NCBI RefSeq assembly: GCF_016786325.1
Contig: NZ_JADWYU010000132.1
Span: 1-64,000 of the forward strand
Length of the DNA: 64,000 nucleotides
Direction of reading: 5' to 3'
Source of the DNA: Frankia nepalensis
Lineage (GTDB): Bacteria; Actinomycetota; Actinomycetes; Frankiales; Frankiaceae
Shown here: piece by piece, positions 1 to 10,600 of the stretch
Position numbering within the stretch: position 1 is the first letter of the stretch
Layout of the letters: each line of letters opens with the position of its first letter
Notes under the pieces: generated by a model
The model's database searches: none
What the model was told of the DNA's origin: nothing
Seen by the model: only the letters and a program-made list of their open reading frames with translations
Program-made: the position numbers and the translations under genes

Positions 1-233
1 GCTGACCCTGCCCAGCACGGGCGCCGGCGGTACGGGTCGTCGAAGCGTCGGGCGCCATGCTTTCACGCTACCGGAGCGGGCGAACGGTCCTCCTGGATGG
101 CGGCCATGCATACATTGGACGTCGTCTGGGCCGACGGGATGCCGTCGCCGCCGCCCGCGGCCACCGGCAGGTCCTGACCGTGTCGGTGTCGGCTTCACCG
201 CGTCCGCGGGCTCAGATCAACGACGGAGGGATC

Positions 234-1181
234 ATGAGTAGGCCCCTCGATGCAAGCGACGAGGCGTTCCACCCGGCCGGCGACGATCCGTGCTGGAACG
301 AAAGTGCGTGGTTCGGCTTTTCTGTTCCGGAACGGAGGATGAACGGGTTCGTATACTTCTTCCACGACGTTCGCACCGGGGTTTCCGGTGGCGGCCCCGC
401 GGTGTGGGACCCCAGCGGGGAAGAAACCTACACCTGCCGGTTCTATGACTGGCGCTGGCTGCAGCCACCCACCGGCCGCCTCGACTTCGGGGACTTCACG
501 CTGCCGAACAGCCTTCGTCACGAGGTGGTCGAGCCGCTGCGGCGCTACCGGTTGTCCTACGCGGAGCTGGGGCTGGAGCTCGATCTCGAATGGACCGCGT
601 TGATGGCGCCGCACGAGATCCGCTACGGCAACCTGTCGACCATGACCGGTGCCCGGCACTTCGACCAGCCCGGACGGATGACCGGATCGCTGCTGCTCGA
701 CGGTGAGCGCCTCGAGGTCGACTGCTACTCGCTGCGGGACCGCACCTGGGGCCCGCACCGGCCGGGCGCGTCCCGGTCGGGCGACTACCTGTGGGCGATC
801 GCCTCGCCCGAGGACCACTGGCACGCGATCACCATCGCGAGCGACGAGCCCGGTGTGGACACCGTCATGAACGGCTACCTCGTTCGCGACGGTGAGCTGG
901 GTGAGCTGGTTCGCGGCCAGCGCCGGGTGCTCGAGCGCCGCGCGGGCGCACCGGTACGGGTCCTGCTCGAGGCCGAGGACGACCGCGGGCGGCACCTGCG
1001 GGCCCACGGCGACGTGCGCACCGCCCTGCGCTGGTTCGGGTGGCCCGGCCGGCTGGCCTTCTGGACGCTGACTGACTGGCGCTGGGACGACCATCAGGGC
1101 TGGGGAGAAGATCAGGAGTTCTTTCCCCGCGAGCAGGCACGGTCGCTGATGGAGCCGCCCGCCGCGTCTGACCTCGGCTGA
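234..1181 (+). CDS. CrtC/AttH-like beta-barrel protein (DUF7064/7065 type)
   Basis: The 315-aa product has no signal peptide. A tryptophan-rich N-terminal half (motif NESAWFGFSVPER near residue 20) is followed by a central DRTWGPHRPG motif. Such 'DRTWG' motifs recur in the lipocalin-like proteins related to hydroxyneurosporene hydratase and AttH, which are abundant in mycobacteria and other actinomycetes and usually sit near lipid or steroid genes. No catalytic function is established for this branch. The ATG at 234 was chosen because CGACGGAGGG lies just upstream; the frame stays open further upstream, but the extension is arginine-rich and unlike the family. Family assignment is from recalled motif patterns. 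Substrate unknown. Confidence 0.7.
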   Translation: MSRPLDASDEAFHPAGDDPCWNESAWFGFSVPERRMNGFVYFFHDVRTGVSGGGPAVWDPSGEETYTCRFYDWRWLQPPTGRLDFGDFTLPNSLRHEVVEPLRRYRLSYAELGLELDLEWTALMAPHEIRYGNLSTMTGARHFDQPGRMTGSLLLDGERLEVDCYSLRDRTWGPHRPGASRSGDYLWAIASPEDHWHAITIASDEPGVDTVMNGYLVRDGELGELVRGQRRVLERRAGAPVRVLLEAEDDRGRHLRAHGDVRTALRWFGWPGRLAFWTLTDWRWDDHQGWGEDQEFFPREQARSLMEPPAASDLG

Positions 1182-1251
1182 ACACGCCGCCACCGCGGGA
1201 CGGTCTCCGGACGTACCGGCGGCCGTGACCCGAGAGATGTCGGCCCTGGCC

Positions 1252-2469
1252 TCAACTGGCCGGGTCCAGGGCCACCTTGAGCCAGCCCGGGCGGCGCAGG
1301 TCGAACTCCTCGTAGGCCGCGAGCACATCCCGCATCGGCTCATGCTGGGTGAGCACCTTCTCCGGGTGCGCCACTCCCGATTCCACCATGGCCAACAGCT
1401 TCGGGATGTACCGCGGGTGGTTGCCGTTTCCCATGTTGATGGTGAGGTTCTTGTTCATCGCGGTACCGATCGGGAAGAACCTGTCGGTCGGCGGATACAC
1501 CCCGACGATGCCCAGCGTGCCCGCCTTGGCCAGGCTTTCGACCGCCCACGTGTGGGCCTGCGTCGGCGCGTCGCCGGGCTTCCAGTGTCCGTCGTGCTCA
1601 TTCGTCTCGGGGGCGATCTCCCGCAGTTCCGCGCGGTGCTGATCGTCCTGCGCACGGGCCCTGGCGGCGGCGGGGCCGGACTTCGGGCTTTCCGCGTCCA
1701 CCCCCACGGCGTCGATGGCCCGGTCGGGGCCGATACCGCGCGTCAGATCCAGGAGCGCCTCGACCGGTTCCTCCTCGTTGAAGTTGACCACCTCGGCGCC
1801 CAGCGCCTGGGCGCGTTCCAGCCGGTCGGCGTGCCCGTCGACCGCGATCACCCGTGTCGCGCCGCGCTGGAACGCGGACAGAATCGCGAACTGCCCCACC
1901 GGCCCGCAGCCCCAGACCGCCACCACGTCGCCGTCCGACACTTCGGCTATGACCGCGCCGAAGTATCCGGTGGGGTAGATGTCCGACAGCGGGATCGCCT
2001 GATCATCGGAGATCGAGTCCGGCAGCCGGAACAGGTTGGTGTGGGCGTAGGGCACGCGGGCGTATTCGGCCTGCAGCCCGTCGAACGAGCCGTTGTCCTT
2101 CGGGGCGCCGTAGAAGCCCGATCCGGCCCGGCGGCCGTACGGGTTGATGTCGTCGCACTGGGCGAAGTAGCCGCTGCGGCAGTAGGAGCAGGAGCCGCAC
2201 CCGAGGACGGCGGACAGCAGCACCCGGTCGCCGCGCCTGACGTTGCGGACGCTCCGGCCGACCTCTTCGACCACGCCGACGCCCTCGTGCCCGATGATGA
2301 TGCCCGGCTTCATCCCCGGTACGGTGCCCCGGACGAAATGCAGATCCGTGCCACAGATAGCCGCGGTGGTGATGCGAACGACGGCGTCGGTCGGCTGCTC
2401 GATCTTCGGTTCGGCGACGGTGTCAAGACGGATATCACCCACACCGTGCCATACGACTGCTCTCATCAC
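1252..2469 (-). CDS. Zinc-dependent alcohol dehydrogenase (formaldehyde-dehydrogenase-like MDR)
   Basis: This 405-aa medium-chain dehydrogenase keeps the catalytic zinc ligands (Cys39 in CGTD; His61-Glu62 in GHEGVG) and the four-cysteine structural zinc loop (Cys91, 94, 97 and 105). The Rossmann glycine motif is WGCGPVGQ. A charged insertion around residues 255-295 is typical of the glutathione-dependent formaldehyde dehydrogenase-like branch, so oxidation of an alcohol or aldehyde adduct with NAD is likely, but the substrate cannot be read from sequence. It is transcribed alone, convergent with the CrtC-like gene and divergent from the lipid kinase. Confidence 0.9.
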   Translation of the reverse strand: MMRAVVWHGVGDIRLDTVAEPKIEQPTDAVVRITTAAICGTDLHFVRGTVPGMKPGIIIGHEGVGVVEEVGRSVRNVRRGDRVLLSAVLGCGSCSYCRSGYFAQCDDINPYGRRAGSGFYGAPKDNGSFDGLQAEYARVPYAHTNLFRLPDSISDDQAIPLSDIYPTGYFGAVIAEVSDGDVVAVWGCGPVGQFAILSAFQRGATRVIAVDGHADRLERAQALGAEVVNFNEEEPVEALLDLTRGIGPDRAIDAVGVDAESPKSGPAAARARAQDDQHRAELREIAPETNEHDGHWKPGDAPTQAHTWAVESLAKAGTLGIVGVYPPTDRFFPIGTAMNKNLTINMGNGNHPRYIPKLLAMVESGVAHPEKVLTQHEPMRDVLAAYEEFDLRRPGWLKVALDPAS

Positions 2470-2845
2470 CTTCCGCTCCTTCCGTCCCTCGTGGTTCGTG
2501 ACATTAATCGCGAACGCCCACCGGCCCGATTCACGGCGAACTCTCAGTCCACCGACTCACACGCCAACATCGACGGCACAGCAGGCTCATGCATTCGGTA
2601 CAGGTAACTATCGCCCCAGAGGGACGCCGACGCCCGACGAGGCCAGCGGGTGGAGGGGTAAAGCGCGACATCACCGAAATACGCAAGGCCCGGTGGCGGA
2701 CATGGCCGGGTCAGCTCGGATGGCTGTTTGTCACGACGCACGGGCCCGCCGTGACACGAACTCGCTCCGCGAAGGCGGCTGACGGCCCACCCGTGGACCG
2801 GCGCTCGCGGTTGCGGAGCCAGGCGAGACGGGTGAGCATGCCGGG
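2470..2845. other. Divergent intergenic region, no gene seen
   Basis: This 376-bp gap separates the divergent dehydrogenase and lipid kinase genes and must carry both promoters. Open frames across it are arginine-rich shadows without a ribosome-binding site or family signature. I could not pick out a convincing -35/-10 pair. Confidence 0.5.
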
Positions 2846-4225
2846 ATGGTTCGCCGGCGAGTACGGCGCGTGGAAGTGTCGGCACCGCCTGCGCATCGTC
2901 ATGGCTCTCCCGCCGATGCCGGACATGGTCGTCGCCCAGGCAGGCGGGTTTCCCCATCTCGGCGGGCAGCCGCCGTCGGCGCGCTGGTCTGCTTCGCCGC
3001 GGCGATCGCGGTCGTGCTGGCGCGGTTGGCCGACCGGCCGGTCGCCCTGCCGGTCTCGATCGTCGCCGTGTCCGTGACGGCGATGGCGGGCTGGACGGCG
3101 CTCGTTCAACGAGGGTCACGCCGGGTGATGGCCGCGCTCGTGGCCGCCCTCGCGTTCGCCGGGCTCCTTGCTTTCGCCGAGGCGGCCGGTCTTGTCAGCG
3201 TGCTCGTCCTTGTAGGGCTGCTGTTCGCGTCGGGAGGCACGGCACGCGCGGCTTTCGGCCGACATCGACCAAAAGGAGCGGTCGTCGGGCCCGCCCGGCG
3301 CGGAGTGCTGCTGGTGAACCCGCGCTCTGGCGGGGGTGCCGCCGAGCGCCATCGGCTCGTGGAACGGGCAGCCCAGCGCGGAGTCGAGGTCGTGATCCTC
3401 ACCCCGGGTTCGGACCTGCGCACCCTCGCCGAGCGGGCAGCCGACGCCGGTGCCGACGTGCTGGGCATGGCCGGTGGGGACGGTTCGCAGGGGCTGGTCG
3501 CCGACGTGGCCCGCCGGCGCGGGATGGCGTTCGTATGCGTCCCGGCCGGGACGCGCAACCACTTCGCCCTCGACCTGGGCCTTGACCGGAGCGATGTCGC
3601 GGGGGCCCTGGATGCCTTCGGCACGGCCATCGAGCAGCGTGTCGACCTCGGCCAGGTAGGCGACCGCGTCTTCGTCAACAACGTCTCGCTCGGCGTCTAC
3701 GCGGAGATCGTCCAGTCCGACAGCTACCGTGACGCCAAGGTGAGTACCGCCGCCGCCCTGCTTCCCGACCTTCTGGGCCCGGGCCGCACCCCGCCGGACC
3801 TTCGGTTCACCGCCGCGGACGTCCTGCTCGTCTCCAACAACCCTTACCACCTGCACAGCCTCGGCGGTCTCGGTACCCGGCCCCGGCTCGACAGCGGTCA
3901 GCTTGGCCTGGTCGCGCTGCGGGTCGACCGCGCCCGAGATCTGCCCACGCTCGTCGCGCTCGAGTCCATGGGCGCCATCAACACGTTCCACGGCTTTCAC
4001 CAGTGGAACAGCCCCACGGTGCGCGTCGATGCCGCCCGGCCGGTCAGCGTCGGTGTGGACGGAGAAGCGCTTCGCCTCGCCCCGCCGCTGCAACTGCGCT
4101 GCCTTCCCGGCGCCGTGCGCGTACGAGTGCCCCGGCACGCGCCCGGGGTACCAGCCCCACGACCGGGCATCTGGGGCACCGTTCCCGCCCTGATCCGCAT
4201 CGCCGCGGCCAGGCCGGCGGCCTGA
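2846..4225 (+). CDS. Membrane-anchored diacylglycerol/lipid kinase family protein
   Basis: The 459-aa protein has about four hydrophobic helices in residues 40-140, then a DAGK catalytic domain. The nucleotide-binding GGDGS motif (in GMAGGDGSQG) and the NPRSGGG phosphate-loop-like motif that opens the domain are both present. Families of this type phosphorylate diacylglycerol or related lipids, or make phosphatidylinositol mannoside precursors; the fused membrane segment suggests a membrane lipid substrate. ATG 2846 is the first start in frame, but the N-terminal 40 residues are basic and unstructured, so a later start is possible. It is transcribed alone and convergent with the TetR gene. 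Confidence 0.85.
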   Translation: MVRRRVRRVEVSAPPAHRHGSPADAGHGRRPGRRVSPSRRAAAVGALVCFAAAIAVVLARLADRPVALPVSIVAVSVTAMAGWTALVQRGSRRVMAALVAALAFAGLLAFAEAAGLVSVLVLVGLLFASGGTARAAFGRHRPKGAVVGPARRGVLLVNPRSGGGAAERHRLVERAAQRGVEVVILTPGSDLRTLAERAADAGADVLGMAGGDGSQGLVADVARRRGMAFVCVPAGTRNHFALDLGLDRSDVAGALDAFGTAIEQRVDLGQVGDRVFVNNVSLGVYAEIVQSDSYRDAKVSTAAALLPDLLGPGRTPPDLRFTAADVLLVSNNPYHLHSLGGLGTRPRLDSGQLGLVALRVDRARDLPTLVALESMGAINTFHGFHQWNSPTVRVDAARPVSVGVDGEALRLAPPLQLRCLPGAVRVRVPRHAPGVPAPRPGIWGTVPALIRIAAARPAA

Positions 4226-4324
4226 ACCGCCAGAGCGGAGAGAGCAGGCGGGGCGCGGACGTCGCCCGACGGCGACCGCGACGGTCCGCGCGTCGCCGCA
4301 TCGCGGGCCGCTGTCGGCCGATGG

Positions 4325-4915
4325 TCAGCGCGGCCGGCGTAGCCCGGTGACGAGGAGCTCGACCAGCCGGCGCGCGTCGTAGCGGGGATTGTTGCCGGCG
4401 CCCACGCAGAGGCTCGCGACGCCGCGCATGAGTTCCTGGGCGTTCAGGTCGGAGCGAATCTCCCCCGAGGCGGTCGCGGCCTCGAGCAGCCGGGTGCACA
4501 CCGGTTCGAGCCGCTCGAGGAAGTAGGAGTGCAGGGGGTCGAAGCAGGGGTCGTCCGACTGCAGGACGGCGGCGAGTCCGAGCTTGGTGACCAGGAAATC
4601 GACGAAGAGGTCGATCCATCGCCCCAGCGCGGCGTGCGGCGTCGCGCTACTCGCCAGCAGGGTGGGACCGGCCTCGGCGAGGGCCTCGACCTGGTGCCGG
4701 TAGACGGCGATGACAAGATCGGCTCGTGTCGGGAAGTGGCGGTAGATCGTGGCCGTCCCGACGCCCGCCTTGGCGGCGATGTCGCGTATCGGCGCTTCCA
4801 CGCCGGAGGTGACGAAGACGGCGGCGGCCGCGGCGAGCAGGGTCTCCTCGTTGCGCCGCGCGTCCGCCCGCTTGGGCCGCGTCGCCCGCCCCGCGTCCCG
4901 ATCGCCGTCGTCCAC
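4325..4915 (-). CDS. TetR/AcrR family transcriptional regulator
   Basis: The 196-aa protein has an N-terminal TetR helix-turn-helix (about residues 20-65, with the typical GVGTATIYRHFPTRADL recognition segment) and a variable helical ligand domain. It is divergent from the alpha/beta hydrolase gene, and two copies of a GGGAC-N3-GTCCC dyad lie between them (4945-4986). A repressor that controls itself and the hydrolase is the simplest reading. The ligand is unknown. Confidence 0.92.
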   Translation of the reverse strand: MDDGDRDAGRATRPKRADARRNEETLLAAAAAVFVTSGVEAPIRDIAAKAGVGTATIYRHFPTRADLVIAVYRHQVEALAEAGPTLLASSATPHAALGRWIDLFVDFLVTKLGLAAVLQSDDPCFDPLHSYFLERLEPVCTRLLEAATASGEIRSDLNAQELMRGVASLCVGAGNNPRYDARRLVELLVTGLRRPR

Positions 4916-4937
4916 CGCATCCTCCCACCACCGAGCT

Positions 4938-4986
4938 TGCTAAACGGGACAGCGTCCCGTATCGTCAAACGGGACATCGTCCCACT
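4938..4986. promoter_or_regulatory. Two TetR-type operator dyads over divergent promoters
   Basis: The palindrome ACGGGACAGCGTCCCGT at 4945-4961 is followed by a second copy, ACGGGACATCGTCCCAC, at 4970-4986, with centres 25 bp apart. On the plus strand TTGCTA (4938-4943), a 17-bp spacer and TATCGT (4961-4966) form a promoter-like pair with the first dyad filling the spacer. On the minus strand TTGACG (4969-4964) and TTTAGC (4945-4940), 18 bp apart, flank the same dyad. This is the expected layout for a TetR repressor blocking both directions. Confidence 0.75.
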
Positions 4987-5212
4987 TCCTCATGATGGCA
5001 GATCGGGGAACCGACAACCACCCCGCGCACAGCCATCACGCGCCCAGCCGCCATGCGTACCGCGAAGGAAGAAACGATCACGCACCGTGCCGCGGGCCGC
5101 GTGGGAACGCGCTGCGGCGCGCTTGCGCTCGGCACGACATCCCGCGGGACGGGCCTCCGCTTATCCCACGGCCCGCCGCCGCCAGCCGAAACATCCGCGA
5201 GGAGGGCCCTTC

Positions 5213-6157
5213 ATGGCCGAATCTGACAGGACGATCACGGAGGCGGACGTCGACGCGCCCGCTCCGATCGTCTCGGTGAAGCCGGTGGTGCTGCCGGCGC
5301 CGGGCCGCGGGGAGGACCTGCGGGTGAGGGTGTCCGCGCCGACGACCGGGCGCGAACTGCCGATCATCGTCTTCTCGCACGGCTTTGGCTCGTCGCTGGA
5401 CGGCTACGGCCCGCTGGCCGACTTCTGGGCCGCCCACGGCTTCGTGGTCATTCAACCGACCCATCTTGACTCGAGGACACTGGGCATTCCGCCGGACGAT
5501 CCCCGCGCCCCTCGGATCTGGCGTTTCCGCGTCGAGGACCTGAAGCGGGTCCTCGACCATCTTGACCTGCTGGAAGCCGCCGTTCCCGGCCTCGGCGGAC
5601 GCCTGGACCGAGACCGGATCGCCGCCGCCGGGCACTCGTTCGGCGGCCAGACAGCAGGCAATCTCCTGGGCCTGCGAGTCCTCGATCCGGAGACCGGGAA
5701 AGAGGAGGACCTGGCCGACCCGCGCGTCAGCGCGGGCGTCCTGCTCGCCACCGCCGGACGCGGCGGAGCCGACCTGACGCCCTTCGCGGCCGAGCACTTC
5801 CCCTTCATGAACCCGAGCTTCACCGAGATGACCACGCCGGCCCTCGTCGTCGCGGGGGACCGAGACGACTCCCCGCTGTCCGTCCGCGGGCCGGACTGGC
5901 TCACCGACCCGTACTTCCTGAGCCCGGGCGGCAAGAGCCTGCTCACCGTGTTCGGGGCGGAACACTCGCTCGGCGGAATCCCCGGCTACGAGGCCAGGGA
6001 GACGACGGACGAGAGCCCTGAACGAGTCGCCCTGGTCCAGCGAATCACCTGGGCCTACCTTCGCGCCGCGCTCGGCATCGAGGATTCCAGCTGGTCGGCG
6101 GCGCGCAGGGCCTTGCGGGAGAGCGCCAGTCCACTCGGCCGGATCGAATCCAGATGA
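5213..6157 (+). CDS. Alpha/beta hydrolase (chlorophyllase/PAF-acetylhydrolase-like)
   Basis: The 314-aa hydrolase has the oxyanion region IVFSHGFGSS (about residues 52-61), the nucleophile elbow AGHSFGG and a late histidine in AEHSLGG. The fold and insertions resemble chlorophyllase-like or dienelactone-hydrolase-like esterases. The ATG at 5213 follows GAGGAGGGCC. The frame remains open to 4529 but overlaps the TetR gene and is not protein-like there. Its position opposite TetR with shared operators suggests that induction responds to the compound it degrades. Substrate unknown. Confidence 0.88.
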   Translation: MAESDRTITEADVDAPAPIVSVKPVVLPAPGRGEDLRVRVSAPTTGRELPIIVFSHGFGSSLDGYGPLADFWAAHGFVVIQPTHLDSRTLGIPPDDPRAPRIWRFRVEDLKRVLDHLDLLEAAVPGLGGRLDRDRIAAAGHSFGGQTAGNLLGLRVLDPETGKEEDLADPRVSAGVLLATAGRGGADLTPFAAEHFPFMNPSFTEMTTPALVVAGDRDDSPLSVRGPDWLTDPYFLSPGGKSLLTVFGAEHSLGGIPGYEARETTDESPERVALVQRITWAYLRAALGIEDSSWSAARRALRESASPLGRIESR

Positions 6158-6428
6158 CGCCACGCAGGAGGGGGCCGATCTTTTATGCCCAGGCCGAGCG
6201 TTTCCGGTTCGCCGGGCAGGCCAACGGCATGGCCGGGCCGACAGCGCCCCGCCAGAGCAGACCCCTACCGTGCTTGGACTTGTCGTCACCGCCCACAGTG
6301 CGGCGGCGCCGCTGTTCTGACGCACCCCACCCGTGGTGGCCTCGACGCTCGAGGGTCGTGATGGCGGCTGCGCGTGCTGCTCGGACCCCGGCAACCTCGC
6401 CCGGTCGGGGACTCGGATCCCCGGTGGG

Positions 6429-7562
6429 CTACAGCGGCTGCAGGTCGCCGGACCCGAACGGGGTCCACTTCATGTAATGGCGATGGTGGGACGGGTTCCA
6501 CACGCTGTCTCCATGCTCCGCGCCCAGTATCACGCTGATCGTGGTCCCGGCGCGCAGCAGAACGCTGCCCGTATTTTCCAGGTCATCGATGGCCAGCACC
6601 CGGAAATGCACTCCTTCGCCGCTCACCAGAAAAAATGACTCAGGTGCCGATTGGCTATTTTTTTCCGCCATCAGCACCAGTATTCCGTCGGTCGGCACGG
6701 CATACCGGCTCCCGTTGGCCGGACCAACGATAGTTGTCGTCTTCCCGGCCATGGCGACCTTGCCGGTGGCGCTCAGGTCGGTGGCGTCGACGTGGGGGCG
6801 GGTGACGGTGACGGTGGTGTGCAGGATGCGCTCGGCGTGGTCCTCGCCGACCTGGGCGCGGCCCCGCAGGTAGAAGGTGGTGGTGCTGGTCAGGTTGTTG
6901 ACGGTGAATTCCCGGCGGTCGGTGACGTCGATGTCGGTGGCGCCGTAGAGCAGCCGGTAGTTCGCGTTCTGCGAGGCTTCCCAGCGCAGGGTGACGCTGC
7001 CGCCGTTGTCGACCTCGATGGGGGTCACGGTGAGGTTGCGCAGGTAGAAGTCGCGCGGGAACTTGCCGACCTCGATGACGGTCTGGGGTTCGTTCCAGGT
7101 GCTCTCGCCCTGAGGACGAGATCTTTCGATGATGGTGATCGGCGCGCTGCCGACCTGGCGGTTGACCGGGATGCCACGGAACTGGATGGTGATGCCCTCG
7201 TTGACGGAGATGGTGCCGTGTCCGGTGGGCGGGGCGAAGATGAACCGGCCGGTCTGGCTGTCGAAGGTGGGCGTCCAGCCGTCGATGCTGATGGACGCGG
7301 TGACGCCCTGGAGGTTGAGCGCGAATTCGGGTGAGCGTTCGCCGTCGGGGATGCGCACGGAGATGCGCGCGCATTCCAGGGGCAGGCTGGAACGCCGGGT
7401 GCCGACGATGATGATCTCGGCCTTCTCCGGTTCGCCGGAGGCCGGCGACACCCGTACGGGGTCGGGGACGGTCATGAGTTCGAATTCCAGGCCGGGTCCG
7501 GTCTCGAACCGGATGTCGGCGCCTTCGGCGGCCGGTCGCTGGAGCTGAAGCACCGTGGCCAT
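6429..7562 (-). CDS. Uncharacterised beta-rich protein, last gene of the four-gene operon
   Basis: The 377-aa product has no signal peptide. Residues about 10-180 are beta-rich with no family I recognise. A fibronectin/Ig-like segment follows (GGSVTLRWEAS, then FTVNNLTSTTTFYLRGRA) and resembles carbohydrate- or surface-binding domains. The C-terminal ~110 residues contain alternating strands ending GSGDLQPL. The ATG at 7562 has GGAGAACACG in front of it; the frame upstream runs into the preceding gene and was discarded. It lies 71 bp downstream of the 1184-aa gene and is probably co-transcribed. Function unknown. Confidence 0.72.
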   Translation of the reverse strand: MATVLQLQRPAAEGADIRFETGPGLEFELMTVPDPVRVSPASGEPEKAEIIIVGTRRSSLPLECARISVRIPDGERSPEFALNLQGVTASISIDGWTPTFDSQTGRFIFAPPTGHGTISVNEGITIQFRGIPVNRQVGSAPITIIERSRPQGESTWNEPQTVIEVGKFPRDFYLRNLTVTPIEVDNGGSVTLRWEASQNANYRLLYGATDIDVTDRREFTVNNLTSTTTFYLRGRAQVGEDHAERILHTTVTVTRPHVDATDLSATGKVAMAGKTTTIVGPANGSRYAVPTDGILVLMAEKNSQSAPESFFLVSGEGVHFRVLAIDDLENTGSVLLRAGTTISVILGAEHGDSVWNPSHHRHYMKWTPFGSGDLQPL

Positions 7563-7633
7563 CGTGTTCTCCTTCGGCGGGCGGCGGCGCGGCGCCGCGC
7601 GGTGGGTTCGGGCGGGTGCGGGGTTGGACGGGT

Positions 7634-10600
7634 CTAGCGGGTGGCGGAGTGGCGAGTGGCGGACGCGGCGTCGTCGAGGACGAGGAAGCCGGAGCGGATC
7701 TCGGGCGCGCCGACGGGTGCCTCGTCGTCGGTGGGCGCCACCATCGGCCAGCGGGCCCACTGCCCGTCGAAGGGTTCGGTCCAGCTCCAGGTGCCGACGG
7801 CGGTGGCGGGTCGGGGGATGGCCATGGCGTCGACGAGCTGGCCGTCGGGGGTTTCGATCTGGCGGGGCGCGGCGAGCAGCGGGCCGGTACGGAAGCAGAT
7901 CGCCATGCGGGTGAGCGCGGCGGTGACGAAGCGTTCGGGCACCCGCAACTGGCCGACGGGGAGGATGTCGGTCACGGCGTGGACGGCGGCGCGGGGGTCG
8001 AACAGCAGGGTGAGGATGGCGTTGTCCTCGCCGGCGAAACTCAGCCGCAGGCGGGAGCCGTCGCCGATCGGGCGCAGGTAGTCGCCCGCCGGGCCACGGG
8101 GGTCGACGACGGTCTCGAAGTGGTCGTAGTCGTCGTTGAGGACGTAGCCGACGAGCCCGTCGTCGGTCATGGGTGCCTCGCCGAGGCGGATGGTCCATGG
8201 GTAGGTGGGCATCTGCGGGGTGGGTGGGGACAGGACGGCGCGCCAGTGGACGTCCCGGCGGATCGGCCCGCACAGTTCCAGGTCGACGCGGGCGCGGACC
8301 AGGGCGAGCGGCCGGCCAGCGAGGAAGCTCAGCGCGGTGTCGTCGGGCCCGTCGGGGTCGATCGTGGTGAGCGCCTCGTCGATGGTCTGGCGGACGGCGG
8401 TGAAGGTGTCGACGCCGCGTTCCTTGATGGTGCGCAGGAAGCGGTACAGGTGGGGGTAGGGGCCGGCGAGCTCGCCGAAGTCGGTGAGCGGGGAGCCGGG
8501 CAGCGGGGTCCAGTCGACGATCCGGTCGCCCGACGGCGCCATCACGACCCGCAGCTCGCCGAGGGCGGCGCCGTCGGGGTCGTAGCAGGCGAGGGATGCG
8601 TCGAGCCGGTTGTGCAGCAGCCAGCCGGCGACCGGGTTCTCGCCAGGGGCGAGGTCGACGTCGTCGCCGACGTTACCGGTGTGGGTGGCGGGCAGCAGGT
8701 CGAAACGGAGCCTGGCGGGCTGGAGCAGCCGGGGCGACAGCTCGATGAACCGGTCCGGTTCCACGGGGTGGACGGGGTGGTCGGGGACCATCGTGTCGGG
8801 GACGACCGGGGTGAAGTGGTAGTCGTTCGTGATGAGGTTGACGGCCCGGCCGAACCGGTCGACGACCGACAGCCTGGTGAACTTCATCTGGCCGGCGCGC
8901 AGCTCGACGAACTGTGACGGTTCCCATTCGTCCCACTCGTCGAGCGGCTGGGGCCCCGGGTCGGGCGCGCGGTAGTCGCCGTCGGCGAGCAGGTCGGCGA
9001 TGGCGCCGGTGGGATGGGCGGTCGCGGCGGGCTCGCGCTGGCCGACGGCGGCGCCGAGGCCGTCGAGGCGCTGCACGAGCAGGTCGGACTGTTCGGCGTC
9101 GTCGCGCAGGGCCCTGGCGACGGTGGCGGCCGGGTCGTCGCGGTGGCGGGCGTAGGTGTCGAACCGGCCGGCCGTGGCGTGCCCGACCGACGGGGTGAGG
9201 TACTGGCGGCCCCGGACGACACGGGACTTCGCCGGGGCGCCGACGCCGAGCCAGCGGTAGCGGTTGCTGTCCCACTTCCAGTGCTCGGTGGCGCCGTCGC
9301 GGAACGTCAGCGGGTAGAACTCCGCCTCCCACATCATGTAGAGCGGCTGCCAGGGCTGCCGCCACGGCGCGGCGCCGAGTTCTGGCAGCGTGCCGGTGAC
9401 CGTGGCGGTGGCCAGGTCCATGCCGGCGGCGAGCGCGCGGTCGAGGATGAGGAACTCGGTGAGCGCGCCGCGGATCGCGTCGAGCAGCTCGGCGGGCAGC
9501 CCGCCGAGGGCGACCTTGGCCAGGTCGGCGGCGACGTCGGCCGCGCCGATGGTCGTCCGGCCGCCGGCGACGCGGGTGACGTGCCGGTCGGGCAGCCGGC
9601 ACGGCAGGGCGTCGCCGCGGATCAGGGGGGCGTTGAGGCGGGCGCCGGCGAGGACGACGGCGGGGTCGGCGTGCTGCTCGAACGGGTCACGCGGTACCCG
9701 GGTGAGCCTGCGGTCCCCGACGATGCCGTGGTCGGTGGCGTAGGCGGCGATGCTCGCGGCGAGTTCCGCGTGCTCCAGGCCCCAGGGCAGGGTCCGGCGG
9801 GCGGTGGCCAGGGCGGCGGTGAGCGCGGCGACCTGGCCGGCGGTGCCGTCGGGGTTCGCCGGGTCGAGCTGCGCGCCGATCTTCGACCGGAACTCGTCCG
9901 GCTGCTTCGACAGCCGCGACAGCCACCACAGCTGGTAGAGGCGTTCGCGGGCCGCGGTGAGGTCGTGCTCGAGGCGGTCGTGGGCGCGCTGGGCCCGGTT
10001 GAGGTCGGCGACGACGGTGTCCTCGGCACGCTGGCGGCGGGCCAGCGCGGCCGAGGACAGCGACGATGGCGTGCTCGGGTCGCCGCGGCCGACGACCTGC
10101 CAGCGGTAGCCGCCGGGCACCGGGCCGAAGCCGCCCTGGTGCGCGGTGCGTTCGACGATCTCCTCGCCGTCGCCGCGGTCGAGGTCGTCGAGAGCGCCGA
10201 GCAGGAACGCCCGGAACAGCGCGGCGTCGTCCGCGCTGAACGCGTCGGGCCCGTCGGCCTGCTCCTGCAGTTCGGCGGCGGCCTCGGCCGCGCTGTTGCC
10301 GATCGCGACCGCGACCGTGGAGCCGTCGGGGCTGTCGGAGTCGGGGACGGCGCCGTCCGGGTCCCAGTCGACGCCGAGCGCCGTGCCGGTGTAGAGGGTG
10401 CGGCGCCCGACGGCGGCCGCCGGGCCGGGCACCGTCCATTCCAGCTTCTCGAGCAGGTCGGTGAGCTCGCCGTCGGCGAGGATGTCCGAACCGGCGGTGG
10501 CGTACCAGCCGGCGACGGCGTAGCTGAGCCGGTCGGCGCCGGTGACGTCGTCGAGGGTGTCGTGGATCGAGAAGACGTTCTCGTTGTATGGCTGGAAGAC

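Noticed and set aside
1-58. Possible start of a minus-strand gene running off the left edge (ATG at 58)
   Set aside because: Only 19 codons are visible, without a ribosome-binding site or recognisable sequence.
7616-8917. Long plus-strand frames (433, 741 and 703 aa) across the large-protein operon
   Set aside because: They are antisense shadows typical of very GC-rich genes: Gly/Val/Arg-rich and without family motifs, while the minus frames carry structured sequence.
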